Shown: positions 1-6,990 of the stretch, piece by piece
How the letters are laid out: every line of letters begins with the position of its first letter
How positions within the stretch are numbered: position 1 is the stretch's first letter
NCBI GenBank assembly: GCA_041654915.1
Contig: JBAZCO010000091.1
Coordinates: 1 to 7,001, forward strand
DNA: 7,001 nt
Direction: 5' to 3'
Origin: JBAZCO01 sp041654915
GTDB taxonomy: Bacteria > Bacillota > Clostridia > Christensenellales > DTU072
Notes under the pieces: model-generated
Told to the model about the DNA's origin: nothing
Database searches by the model: none
Seen by the model: the letters and a program-made list of their open reading frames with translations, nothing else
Position numbers and translations under genes: made by a program

Positions 1-1
1 T

Positions 2-904
2 TTGGGCGGCATTACCCCCAAGCAGTATTCTGCTCTGCTAAAGTTTGATATTAGCCCGTCGGTATTTTCGTTAGAAAACGCAAAGATACTTTCCTCCCTT
101 GCAGTAGATGCGGAAAAGCAGGTAAAGGCGCATATTGCCATAGATACGGGTATGTCACGCACGGGGTTTCTGCCAGAGGAGTGGGAATGTATATTGGAGA
201 TAGCCAAACTTCCCAACATAGAGATAGAGGGACTTTTTACCCACTATGCAACAGCGGACGAAAGGGATAAAAGCCGTGCGCTAGTACAGCTTGATAAGTT
301 TATAAAGTTAGAAAAAAAGCTAAGCGAGCGGGGTTTGGATATCCCCTATAAACACATAAGCAATAGCGCAGGTATAATAGAGTTTGACTCACCCCACTTT
401 AACATTGTAAGAATGGGAATAATGTTATATGGGCTATACCCGTCCGATGAGGTGGACAAAGACTTTGGACTAAAGCCCGCAATGGCACTAAAGACACGCA
501 TAATACATACAAAAACGCTTGCGTCGGGTTGCCAAGTGGGGTATGGGGCAACCTATATTACCAATAAGGATACCCGTATTGCAACTTTGCCGATAGGCTA
601 TGCGGACGGCTATCCAAGAGCAATGTCCTCTCAAGGCAGGGTGATAATAAAAGGGGAATATGCGCCCGTTATTGGGCGGGTCTGTATGGACCAAATTATG
701 GTGGATGTAACTAATATTTCTTGTTTTGTTGGCGATATTGCCACTGTTATGGGGGAAAGCGGGGGAAAGCTTATTACCGCCGAGGAGATAGGAGCGGCAT
801 CAATAAGCTTTAACTACGAAATTGTTTGCAGGGTGGGTATAAGAGTACCCCGTATATATATTAAAGACGGTAAGTATTTTAAAAAAGTGGACTATTTAGC
901 TTAA
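2..904 (+). CDS. alr: Alanine racemase (PLP-dependent), 5'-truncated by window edge
   Basis: Interconverts L- and D-alanine with pyridoxal phosphate in the cytoplasm, supplying D-Ala for peptidoglycan. The visible 300 residues match the family from the end of the barrel domain to the C-terminus. Residues 44-56 hold the DTGMSRTGF block, 81-87 HYATADE, 118-124 HISNSAG, and 137-144 RMGIMLYG, whose Arg contacts the cofactor pyridine nitrogen. Residues 179-185 (VGYGATY) carry the catalytic Tyr181, 198-206 read IGYADGYPR, and 225-231 read GRVCMDQ; the protein ends with a normal family C-terminus. The first visible codon is TTG but is internal: alignment to the Geobacillus enzyme from memory (its Arg136 equals Arg53 here) implies about 83 missing residues, including the Schiff-base lysine. 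The position of the usually carbamylated lysine is Ala46. It stops at TAA 902-904 with no obvious terminator. The family call is secure; biosynthetic versus catabolic role cannot be told. Confidence 0.96.
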   Translation: MGGITPKQYSALLKFDISPSVFSLENAKILSSLAVDAEKQVKAHIAIDTGMSRTGFLPEEWECILEIAKLPNIEIEGLFTHYATADERDKSRALVQLDKFIKLEKKLSERGLDIPYKHISNSAGIIEFDSPHFNIVRMGIMLYGLYPSDEVDKDFGLKPAMALKTRIIHTKTLASGCQVGYGATYITNKDTRIATLPIGYADGYPRAMSSQGRVIIKGEYAPVIGRVCMDQIMVDVTNISCFVGDIATVMGESGGKLITAEEIGAASISFNYEIVCRVGIRVPRIYIKDGKYFKKVDYLA

Positions 905-974
905 AGCTAATACAAGCAAAAATTATCAACAACAAAGTGATAAGGTATCCCTTTCATTTAATATTAATATGTAT

Positions 975-980
975 TATAAT
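975..980 (+). promoter_or_regulatory. Candidate -10 box (TATAAT) upstream of the oxidoreductase gene
   Basis: A perfect TATAAT lies in a very AT-rich stretch between alr and the oxidoreductase gene. It would start transcription near 987, giving a leader of about 35 bases before the ATG at 1022. The -35 region is weak: the best hexamer is CTTTCA at 951-956, with three of six matches and an 18-base spacer, and there is no extended TGn motif. In an AT-rich gap a chance match is possible, and read-through from alr is equally plausible because no terminator is visible between them. Confidence 0.4.
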
Positions 981-1005
981 ATAAGAGTATTTCAAACTAG
1001 GTACA

Positions 1006-1012
1006 GCGGAGG
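1006..1012 (+). promoter_or_regulatory. Shine-Dalgarno site (GCGGAGG) for the oxidoreductase
   Basis: The GGAGG core at 1008-1012 lies nine bases before the ATG at 1022. It fixes that ATG as the start, which also places the Rossmann glycine motif at residues 8-13, where the family expects it. Confidence 0.8.
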
Positions 1013-1021
1013 TTTAGAATA

Positions 1022-2272
1022 ATGATTAAAGTTGCAGTGATTGGTTTTGGGAATAGGGGCAGAATATATGCCTCACAATTTGACAAAAACGATAGAGCGG
1101 AAGTAGTCGCCGTTTGCGAAAAGAAACCCAGACTTTTAGATGCCGCAAAAAGCAGATATAATTTAAAAGAGGGTATGGCATTTGCTAGCGAGGATGATTT
1201 TTTTGCAGCAGGCAAGCTTGCCGATGCGTTGGTTGTTGCCTCTCAAGACCGTGACCACTACGGACACGCAATAAAAGGGCTGCAAAACGGCTATCACCTG
1301 TTGCTGGAAAAGCCCGTTTCCCCCGTGTTGTCCGAATGCGAGGAGATTGCCGCCCTTGCCAAGGAGAAAAATTTGAAAGTGGTGGTTTGCCATGTGCTTA
1401 GATACTCCCCCTTTTACAACAAGATAAAAGAGGTGATAGACAGCGGCGCAATTGGCGAAGTTGTGTCGATAAACGATACGGAGAATGTGGGCTATTGGCA
1501 CTTTAGCCATAGTTATGTGCGTGGCAATTGGAGAAAAGAGTCGGAAACCGCCCCTTCTATACTTGCAAAGTGTTGTCACGATTTAGACCTAATATATTAC
1601 CTTGGCGGCAAGAAGTGCGAAAAGGTTTCTAGTTATGGTTCAAGGCGGGTATTTCTGCCCGAAAACGCACCCGAGGGGGCAACCGATTATTGTCTTGCAC
1701 CCTGCCCGCACAGCAAAGAATGTGTTTATCATGTGAGAAAAATTTATTACGGATTCACCCGTTATACCGTGCCAAAACTCATTGTGAACGGCAAACTAAT
1801 AACCGAAAAAGGCAAGTTTACCATAAGGGAATTAAAGGAAGCGTTAAAAACTTCCCCCTATGGGCGGTGTGTATACAAGTGCGACAACGATGTTATGGAA
1901 AACCAAGTGGTGTCTATGCAGCTAGAGGGCGGCTTGAACGCAAGCCTAATGATGACGGCGTTTTCCAAGAGATGTTACCGAAAAATATATGTTTCGGGTA
2001 CTAAAGGCGAGATTATAGGTAACGATATTGACGGAAAGTTTAAAGTTAATATCTTTGGCGGTCCTGTAAAAACCGTGCGTGTAGGGATAAGCGGAGTGCT
2101 AGGGCATTTGGGCGGCGATATGATGATAGTAAAAGATTTTGTAGATTATCTCATAACGGGAAAAAAGACCCCCAAACTTTCTCTTATCGAAACCACTTTG
2201 GAAAGCCACCGTATGGCATTTGCGGCAGAGGAGTCGAGAAAGTCGGGCAAGACAATCTCATTAAAAGGATAA
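1022..2272 (+). CDS. Gfo/Idh/MocA-family NAD(P)-dependent oxidoreductase, substrate unknown
   Basis: A 416-residue soluble dehydrogenase of the family that oxidises or reduces sugars, inositols and related polyols. The N-terminus (about 1-120) is a Rossmann fold with the dinucleotide motif GFGNRG at 8-13. EKPV at 96-99 is the family signature with the likely catalytic Lys97. The second domain (about 125-360) carries CCHDLDLIYYLGG at 184-196, whose His186/Asp187 match the usual active-site H-D pair. Residues 224-234 form a C-x3-C-x5-C cluster followed by an Ile-Tyr-Tyr, an insert known in many Firmicutes members. There are 12 cysteines in all, including C-x3-C at 283-287. No signal peptide or membrane segment is seen. 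The start is fixed by GGAGG nine bases upstream. Neither neighbour (alr, ABC fusion) suggests a substrate, so no gene symbol is given. Family confident; substrate and direction unknown. Confidence 0.92.
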   Translation: MIKVAVIGFGNRGRIYASQFDKNDRAEVVAVCEKKPRLLDAAKSRYNLKEGMAFASEDDFFAAGKLADALVVASQDRDHYGHAIKGLQNGYHLLLEKPVSPVLSECEEIAALAKEKNLKVVVCHVLRYSPFYNKIKEVIDSGAIGEVVSINDTENVGYWHFSHSYVRGNWRKESETAPSILAKCCHDLDLIYYLGGKKCEKVSSYGSRRVFLPENAPEGATDYCLAPCPHSKECVYHVRKIYYGFTRYTVPKLIVNGKLITEKGKFTIRELKEALKTSPYGRCVYKCDNDVMENQVVSMQLEGGLNASLMMTAFSKRCYRKIYVSGTKGEIIGNDIDGKFKVNIFGGPVKTVRVGISGVLGHLGGDMMIVKDFVDYLITGKKTPKLSLIETTLESHRMAFAAEESRKSGKTISLKG

Positions 2273-2342
2273 TAACCTTAATAAAAGGGTGATAGTGTCT
2301 TTAAAAAAGCGCCCAACAGTTTTCCCAAATAATAAAAACGAT

Positions 2343-2347
2343 AGGAG
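2343..2347 (+). promoter_or_regulatory. Shine-Dalgarno site (AGGAG) for the ABC fusion
   Basis: AGGAG ends five bases before the ATG at 2353. It sits in the 80-base gap after the oxidoreductase, in which I see neither a convincing terminator nor a promoter, so the two genes may be co-transcribed. Confidence 0.75.
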
Positions 2348-2352
2348 ATAAT

Positions 2353-4770
2353 ATGCTTCAAGTAAAAGGATTAACCAAAATTTATCAGCCCAAAAAAGGT
2401 CCTTCCGTGCTAGCGCTGGACAAAGTTGATTTAGACTTTCAAGAGAAAGCCCTTGTATTTTTGCTGGGTAAGTCGGGCAGCGGCAAGTCTACCTTGCTCA
2501 ACCTTTTGGGCGGTTTGGATAGTTATACTAGCGGTGAACTTATCATAAAGGGGAAGTCGTCAACAGAGTTCAAGGGCAGTGACTTTGACTCTTATCGCAA
2601 CACTTTTATAGGATTTATTTTTCAAGAGTTTTATATTCTTGAGGAATATAGCGTTGCAAAAAATATTGCCATTGCCCTTGAGTTGCAGGGTAAAAAAGCG
2701 GATAAGAAAACCGTAGACAAAATTTTGGCAGAGGTGGACTTAGAGGAGTATGGCGACAGAAAACCCAACGAGCTTTCCGGGGGACAAAAGCAGAGGGTGG
2801 CAATAGCAAGAGCGCTAATAAAAGAGCCAGAAATTATATTGGCGGACGAGCCTACCGGCTCTTTGGACAGCAACACAGGGCGGCAAATTTTTGAAACGCT
2901 AAAAAAACTTAGCAAATCCAAGTTGGTTATTGTTGTTAGCCACGACCGTGAAAATGCGGAAAAATATGCCGATAGGATAATCGAACTTAAAGACGGCAGA
3001 GTGCTAGAGGATGTGTCGCTAACTTTGTCGCAAAATGATGAAGAAAAAAACATTATGTTTTTTGATGACAGCATATATATCAAACCGGGACACGAACTTA
3101 GCGCAGAGGACACCGAAGAAATTAATACCCGCTTGAAAAAAAGTGGAACGGGGGCATATATCTCCTTAAATGACTCAAATAACAGAGAGTTTGCCGCAAA
3201 ACTACCAGTGAAGTCTACAAATGGACAAAGGTATGCGCCAACGGGGGAAGCTAACCTCAAGTTAAAAAAGTACAATTCATCCGAATTTAAGTTGGTAAAG
3301 TCACGCTTTCCCTTTAAAGACAGCCTTAAAATGGGCGCAAGCGGTCTAAAGTACAAGCGTATACGGCTTGCGTTTACGATAATTCTATCTTTTATTGCTT
3401 TTGCAATGTTTGGGCTTGCCGACACCATGGCGGCATTTAATGAGGTAAACACCAATGTAAGCACAATTTATGATAACAGCCTTAATGTTGCCGTAGTAAA
3501 TAGACAGATGGGAGTAAAATTTAGCGGCGAATATATGTGGGGCGAAAGCGGAGATGTTATGACTGCCGAGGATATCCAATGGATAAATTCGCATTTTGAC
3601 GCCGCCTATCCTGTAATAGGTGACCCATATATCTATTATGATATCACTTCCAACTTAAAAGACCACCCCTACAATCTTGCATATAGCGGCGGCGGCGATT
3701 ATTATTATCAGTCGCAAAATCCGTTCGTTACACAAATACACGGGTTTGTTGCTTTGGACACGGCTAGCCAGAATTCATTTGATAAGGATATGAACAACTT
3801 GGGGCTAGAATTACTTGTTGGGGAGATGCCCAAAGAAAATGAAGTGCTTATCACAGAGGCGCTTGCGGCGGCATTTGTAGAGTACGATTATACAGAAGGC
3901 TATACTTTTGGATATGATTATGACAAAGATGAGTGGGACTACAACTCATATACCCCAATTAATCCTGCCAAAATAAACAGCTTTGGCGACTTGATTGGCA
4001 AGGAGCTGTTCAAAGCCGACCAAATCAATCCTGAAAATTACGATGAAAATGGCGAAAACGATGCCAGCGTGGTGATTGCGGGCGTGGTTGCAACAGATGT
4101 CAGCCCCGAAATGTATGCCGAAAGCCAATCCAAACCAATGTCTAGCGGTGGTTGGGGGTTGGAAAGTATTGCCTTTGTTGCTAAAAATACCGACACTGTA
4201 ATGAATACAGGAATAACCTATAAAATGATTGTTAGGTTGCCCGAGAGCCGTGCAGACTTGGTTAAAGTATTTACTGCGGCGGCTGAAAACTTGAAAGAGC
4301 GAGATGACGACATAAAAGAACGGTTGTGGTTTAGCACAATTTATTCGGGCGCTATTGAAACATACGGCTCTCTTGCGATTATCTTAAAGAATGTATTCTT
4401 GTATGCAAGCATAATCTTTTGCGCATTTAGTTTTCTATTATTTATCAACTTTATTGGCACAAGTATTGCAAACAAGCGCAAGGAAATAGGTATTCTCCGT
4501 GCCATTGGGGCAAGGAGCATAGATGTATACGGAATATTCTTTAATGAAAGCTTGATTATCGCACTAATTAACTTGGCATTAGCCATCACCGCTACCCTGC
4601 TTGGCGCATTTGGATTTAATAATATGCTTGGCATATCTATTATGGTGGTTGGGGTAAGACAAATTGGGTTTATGATGCTGCTTGCCGTGGGCGTTGCAGC
4701 GCTAGGCACTTTGATTCCCGTTTACCGCTTTGTAAAAAAGAAACCCATAGAAACAATAAATGACAGGTAG
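2353..4770 (+). CDS. ABC transporter, fused ATPase and FtsX/MacB-type permease
   Basis: An 805-residue fusion whose ATPase comes first. The ATPase (about 1-220) has Walker A GKSGSGKST at 39-47, the Q-loop Gln91, signature LSGGQKQR at 141-148, Walker B ILADEP at 162-167 with Glu166, D-loop SLD at 170-172 and switch His197; all key residues are intact, as in the LolD/MacB ATPase branch. A linker of about 110 residues follows. Four likely membrane helices lie near 338-357, 680-703, 732-755 and 771-791. Between the first two is an extracytoplasmic domain of roughly 315 residues, rich in Tyr and Asp (423-455 and 511-533). The KRKEIGILRAIGA segment (708-720) is the FtsX-family cytoplasmic coupling motif. 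This is the MacB-like four-helix layout, which usually drives conformational work or export across the envelope rather than import. The substrate is unknown. No adjacent two-component system, lipoprotein or peptide gene suggests a bacitracin-type resistance role. Confidence 0.93.
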   Translation: MLQVKGLTKIYQPKKGPSVLALDKVDLDFQEKALVFLLGKSGSGKSTLLNLLGGLDSYTSGELIIKGKSSTEFKGSDFDSYRNTFIGFIFQEFYILEEYSVAKNIAIALELQGKKADKKTVDKILAEVDLEEYGDRKPNELSGGQKQRVAIARALIKEPEIILADEPTGSLDSNTGRQIFETLKKLSKSKLVIVVSHDRENAEKYADRIIELKDGRVLEDVSLTLSQNDEEKNIMFFDDSIYIKPGHELSAEDTEEINTRLKKSGTGAYISLNDSNNREFAAKLPVKSTNGQRYAPTGEANLKLKKYNSSEFKLVKSRFPFKDSLKMGASGLKYKRIRLAFTIILSFIAFAMFGLADTMAAFNEVNTNVSTIYDNSLNVAVVNRQMGVKFSGEYMWGESGDVMTAEDIQWINSHFDAAYPVIGDPYIYYDITSNLKDHPYNLAYSGGGDYYYQSQNPFVTQIHGFVALDTASQNSFDKDMNNLGLELLVGEMPKENEVLITEALAAAFVEYDYTEGYTFGYDYDKDEWDYNSYTPINPAKINSFGDLIGKELFKADQINPENYDENGENDASVVIAGVVATDVSPEMYAESQSKPMSSGGWGLESIAFVAKNTDTVMNTGITYKMIVRLPESRADLVKVFTAAAENLKERDDDIKERLWFSTIYSGAIETYGSLAIILKNVFLYASIIFCAFSFLLFINFIGTSIANKRKEIGILRAIGARSIDVYGIFFNESLIIALINLALAITATLLGAFGFNNMLGISIMVVGVRQIGFMMLLAVGVAALGTLIPVYRFVKKKPIETINDR

Positions 4771-4802
4771 CCACATTTAGCAAGTACCACAAAACAGTGC
4801 AA

Positions 4803-4833
4803 AAAAAATGCTCCCGAAAAAGGAGCGTTTTTT
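4803..4833. terminator. Bidirectional intrinsic terminator between convergent genes
   Basis: TGCTCC at 4809-4814 pairs with GGAGCG at 4822-4827 (five Watson-Crick pairs and one T-G) around a seven-base C-GAAAAA loop. A six-T run (4828-4833) follows on the plus strand. The eight-A run at 4801-4808 becomes a T tract for minus-strand transcripts and can also extend the stem by A-T pairs. It lies 32 bases after the ABC stop and 85 bases past the hisE stop, so it can end both transcripts. Confidence 0.88.
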
Positions 4834-4918
4834 AATGTAATTGATAGTATTGTTTTATGCGACTTTGTCGGCTGCAATCTCCAGATTATCAAATACTAGA
4901 TAAGGCAGGGTATTTGTT

Positions 4919-5263
4919 TTATGTGTTTTTGTCGGTGGTTTTGAATGTTTTTAAGTTTTTTTGCTTTTCTGAGCGTACTCCAAGTTCTGCAAGCACTTCC
5001 TCTATGCCAATGCCTCTATCTGCTAGCATCACCAAAATATGATAAATTAAGTCGGCTACTTCGTTTACTATTTCGGCGCTGTCGCCGTTTTTTGCCGCAA
5101 TAATCGTTTCGGCACACTCCTCACCGCACTTTTTTAGTATCTTATCCAAACCCTTCTCAAAAAGATAGGCGGTGTATGAGCCTTCTTGCGGCGCAATCTT
5201 TCTGCTTTCTATCACTTTATATAAATCAATCAATACGCTGTCATTTACTAGTCTTGTTTTCAT
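4919..5263 (-). CDS. hisE: Phosphoribosyl-ATP pyrophosphatase
   Basis: Hydrolyses N1-(5-phosphoribosyl)-ATP to the AMP form plus pyrophosphate, the second step of histidine synthesis, in the cytoplasm. It has 114 residues, the normal size for a stand-alone HisE. The all-alpha MazG-like core is clear: GSYTAYLFEKG at 28-38, then metal-binding acidic residues in CGEECAE (Glu48, Glu49, Glu52) and NEVADLIYH (Glu68, Asp71), followed by LADRGI at 80-85. After about residue 98 comes a lysine- and threonine-rich tail of some 16 residues that I do not recognise as conserved. The ATG at 5261-5263 is the natural start; its ribosome site is weak (a GAG four bases away, GGGAG thirteen bases away), so it may depend on translation of hisI, which ends 19 bases upstream. 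It is the last gene of the visible operon and faces the shared terminator. Confidence 0.95.
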   Translation of the reverse strand: MKTRLVNDSVLIDLYKVIESRKIAPQEGSYTAYLFEKGLDKILKKCGEECAETIIAAKNGDSAEIVNEVADLIYHILVMLADRGIGIEEVLAELGVRSEKQKNLKTFKTTDKNT

Positions 5264-5282
5264 TTTTCTCTTTTCTCTCCCT

Positions 5283-5600
5283 TTATTTCTTATTTATTTG
5301 TGTAAAAAAGCAGCTTTTGTTACCCGTGTGGCACGCCGCTCCCGTTTGCTCAACCTTTATTAAGAGGGTGTCGTTGTCGCAGTCGGAAAAAACCGACACC
5401 ACCTTTTGCCTATGCCCCGAGGTTTCCCCCTTTCTCCACAGTTTTTGGCGGGAACGGCTGTAAAAACAGGTGTAACCCTCCTCTAATGTGATTGCAAAGC
5501 TTTCCTTGTTCATATAAGCAAGCATTAGCACTTCATTAGTGTTGTTCTCCTGCACAACAACGGGAATCAAAGTGGATTTTTCAAAAAGATAACTATACAT
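5283..5600 (-). CDS. hisI: Phosphoribosyl-AMP cyclohydrolase
   Basis: Opens the adenine ring of phosphoribosyl-AMP to give ProFAR, the third histidine step; a cytoplasmic zinc enzyme. The 105 residues carry the full family signature: YSRSR at 47-51, LWRKGETSGH at 54-63, the acidic metal site DCDND at 73-77, and the zinc cysteines Cys74, Cys90 and Cys97 (the last two in ACHTGNKSCF, 89-98). All are intact. It is a separate gene and not the HisIE fusion found in Bacillus subtilis and Escherichia coli. The ATG at 5598-5600 is preceded by TGAGGT (complement of 5605-5610), which overlaps the final codons and stop of hisF. The gap to hisF is only two bases, so translation is probably coupled. Confidence 0.96.
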   Translation of the reverse strand: MYSYLFEKSTLIPVVVQENNTNEVLMLAYMNKESFAITLEEGYTCFYSRSRQKLWRKGETSGHRQKVVSVFSDCDNDTLLIKVEQTGAACHTGNKSCFFTQINKK

Positions 5601-5602
5601 TT

Positions 5603-6358
5603 TTACCTCACGGGAATACCGTATTTTTTTAAGAAACTCTTAATCTCGCCCACCGTTGTTTGTTTAAAGTGGAACAGCGATGCGGCAAGAGCGGCATCCG
5701 CTTTACCCACGGTTAAAACCTCTGCAAAGTGTTCTAATGTGCCGCCGCCGCCCGAGGCAATAACGGGAATGCCGCATATTTCCGATACGGCACGAGTTAT
5801 AGCTAAGTCAAACCCTTGCTTTGTGCCGTCGGCATCCATAGAGGTAAGCAGCACTTGCCCAACCCCAAGCTTTTCCGCTTTTCGTATCCAATCAATCGCA
5901 TCTAGACCCGTGTCCGTCTTGCCGCCGTTAATAAAAATATTGTACCGTCCAAACGGCATCCGCTTGACATCAGCGGCAAGAATTATCCGCTCACTGCCAA
6001 ATGTATCTGCCCCCTCTCTTAACAGGTTGGGGTTTTTTACTGCGGCGGAATTAATCGAAATTTTATCCGCCCCCGCACCAAGTACCGCCTTGATATCCGC
6101 TAAGGAGGATATCCCTCCGCCCACGGTGAGCGGCACGGTTATTTGCTCGGCGGTTTTGGCGACAATATCGCATATCGTCTTGCGTCCCTCTTCGGTTGCG
6201 GCGATATCTAGAAATACTATTTCGTCCGCTCCCTGTCTGTCGTATTCCTTTGCGCACTCTATTGGGTCGCCTGCATCGGCAATATTTATAAAGTTAGTGC
6301 CTTTTACTACTCGCCCGCCCCGTACATCTAGGCAGGGAATTATCCGTTTTGCTATCAT
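5603..6358 (-). CDS. hisF: Imidazole glycerol phosphate synthase, cyclase subunit HisF
   Basis: Uses ammonia delivered by the partner glutaminase HisH to convert PRFAR into imidazole glycerol phosphate and AICAR. The protein is 251 residues, full family length, a (beta-alpha)8 barrel. RIIPCLDVRGGRVVKG at 5-20 contains catalytic Asp11. The second catalytic acid, Asp130, sits in ILAADVKR at 126-133. Phosphate-binding loops are TVGGGI at 78-83, SINSAAV at 101-107 and IASGGGG at 200-206. The C-terminal YGIPVR is typical. The ATG at 6356-6358 overlaps the hisA stop in an ATGA (four bases shared), with GAGGAC (complement of 6365-6370) six bases upstream as ribosome site. HisH is not in the window and should lie upstream in the operon, to the right. 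Confidence 0.98.
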   Translation of the reverse strand: MIAKRIIPCLDVRGGRVVKGTNFINIADAGDPIECAKEYDRQGADEIVFLDIAATEEGRKTICDIVAKTAEQITVPLTVGGGISSLADIKAVLGAGADKISINSAAVKNPNLLREGADTFGSERIILAADVKRMPFGRYNIFINGGKTDTGLDAIDWIRKAEKLGVGQVLLTSMDADGTKQGFDLAITRAVSEICGIPVIASGGGGTLEHFAEVLTVGKADAALAASLFHFKQTTVGEIKSFLKKYGIPVR

Positions 6359-6990
6359 CTTTTTGTCCTCGCTATCGCTTCTTTTAATGATAATGTGCCG
6401 CTGTATATGCTTTTGCCGCAGATTGCGCCATATACTCTCAACCCAAGGAGAGCATCAATATCACGCATATCTCTCACCCCGCCGCTTGCAATAATATCAC
6501 AAGATACCACGCTTTGCAGTGCGGATAGGGCATCTATATTTACACCGTCCAGAGTGCCGTCTTTGGAAATGTCGGTAAAAACTATTGTCTTTACCCCCGC
6601 TTTGTCTAGCTCTTTGCAAAAGTCAAGATAGTTTATGCCGCTAGGTTTTGTCCAACCCGAAGTTTTTATATCGCCGTTCATAGCATCTGCACCCACTATG
6701 ATTTTATCGCCGTACTTTAACAGCGCCTCCTGCAAAAACTCTTTGTCGTTAGCAGCAGATGAGCCTATCACAACACGCCCCACTCCCGCTAAAAACAAAT
6801 CGCTTATCCTCTGCATAGAGCGTACTCCTCCGCCCGTTTGTATCTCTAGAGGGAGTTTGGCAAGTTTTTCAATAACGGTGAAGTTTGTACCCTCGCCCGT
6901 TCTTGCGCCATCAAGGTCTACAATGTGCAACCGCTTAGCCCCGTCATCAATAAAACGGTTAGCTGTTTCCCACGGGTCACGGGCAACTTG
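6355..6990 (-). CDS. hisA: ProFAR isomerase HisA, N-terminus missing or disrupted at window edge
   Basis: Phosphoribosylformimino-AICAR-phosphate isomerase, the Amadori rearrangement step just before HisF. The open frame holds 211 residues. Homology clearly starts at its first codon: a QVARDPWETANRF block and GAK-RLHIVDLDGA precede the phosphate loop QTGGGVRS and the second catalytic Asp in VGADA, followed by FTDISKDGTLDG and IASGGVRD. About 28-30 N-terminal residues of a normal 240-residue HisA, including the first catalytic Asp, are absent because TAG at 6991-6993 closes the frame. The only usable start inside, TTG at 6928-6930 (191 residues), falls within the conserved HIVDLDGA strand and has no convincing ribosome site, so it is unlikely to be real. 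The break coincides with a 12-base inverted repeat, so an assembly fault is my first explanation; a true nonsense mutation or frameshift is the alternative. TGA at 6355-6357 overlaps the hisF ATG. Confidence 0.9.
   Translation of the reverse strand, partial: QVARDPWETANRFIDDGAKRLHIVDLDGARTGEGTNFTVIEKLAKLPLEIQTGGGVRSMQRISDLFLAGVGRVVIGSSAANDKEFLQEALLKYGDKIIVGADAMNGDIKTSGWTKPSGINYLDFCKELDKAGVKTIVFTDISKDGTLDGVNIDALSALQSVVSCDIIASGGVRDMRDIDALLGLRVYGAICGKSIYSGTLSLKEAIARTKR

Noticed and set aside
905..960. Terminator or small RNA after alr
   Set aside because: It is AT-rich sequence without a stable stem or any recognisable RNA motif.
1163..1579. 138-codon open frame on the minus strand
   Set aside because: It is antisense to the Rossmann and active-site region of the oxidoreductase and has no family resemblance.
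2273..2352. Terminator or promoter between the oxidoreductase and the ABC fusion
   Set aside because: Only a poor GGG/CCC pairing with a long loop and scattered A/T runs are seen. There is no stem followed by a T tract and no hexamer pair worth calling.
2631..3464. Long open frame (277 codons) on the minus strand
   Set aside because: It lies antisense to the ATPase and linker of the ABC fusion, whose motifs are all intact. The translation is Ser/Leu/Phe-rich with no recognisable domain and no ribosome site.
4341..4709. 122-codon open frame on the minus strand, with hydrophobic stretches
   Set aside because: It mirrors the membrane helices of the ABC permease, whose FtsX motif shows the plus strand is the coding one.
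4857..5042. 61-codon plus-strand frame starting just after the terminator
   Set aside because: Most of it is antisense to hisE, and no ribosome site precedes its ATG.
5739..6494. 251-codon open frame on the plus strand
   Set aside because: It is antisense to hisF and the end of hisA. The translation is rich in Pro, Ser, Ile and Arg, as expected for the mirror of a real gene. Its length equal to HisF is a coincidence.
6928..6930. TTG as the true hisA start
   Set aside because: It falls inside the conserved HIVDLDGA strand, and clear HisA homology continues upstream for 20 more residues. A protein from here would lack the first barrel strand and a catalytic Asp.
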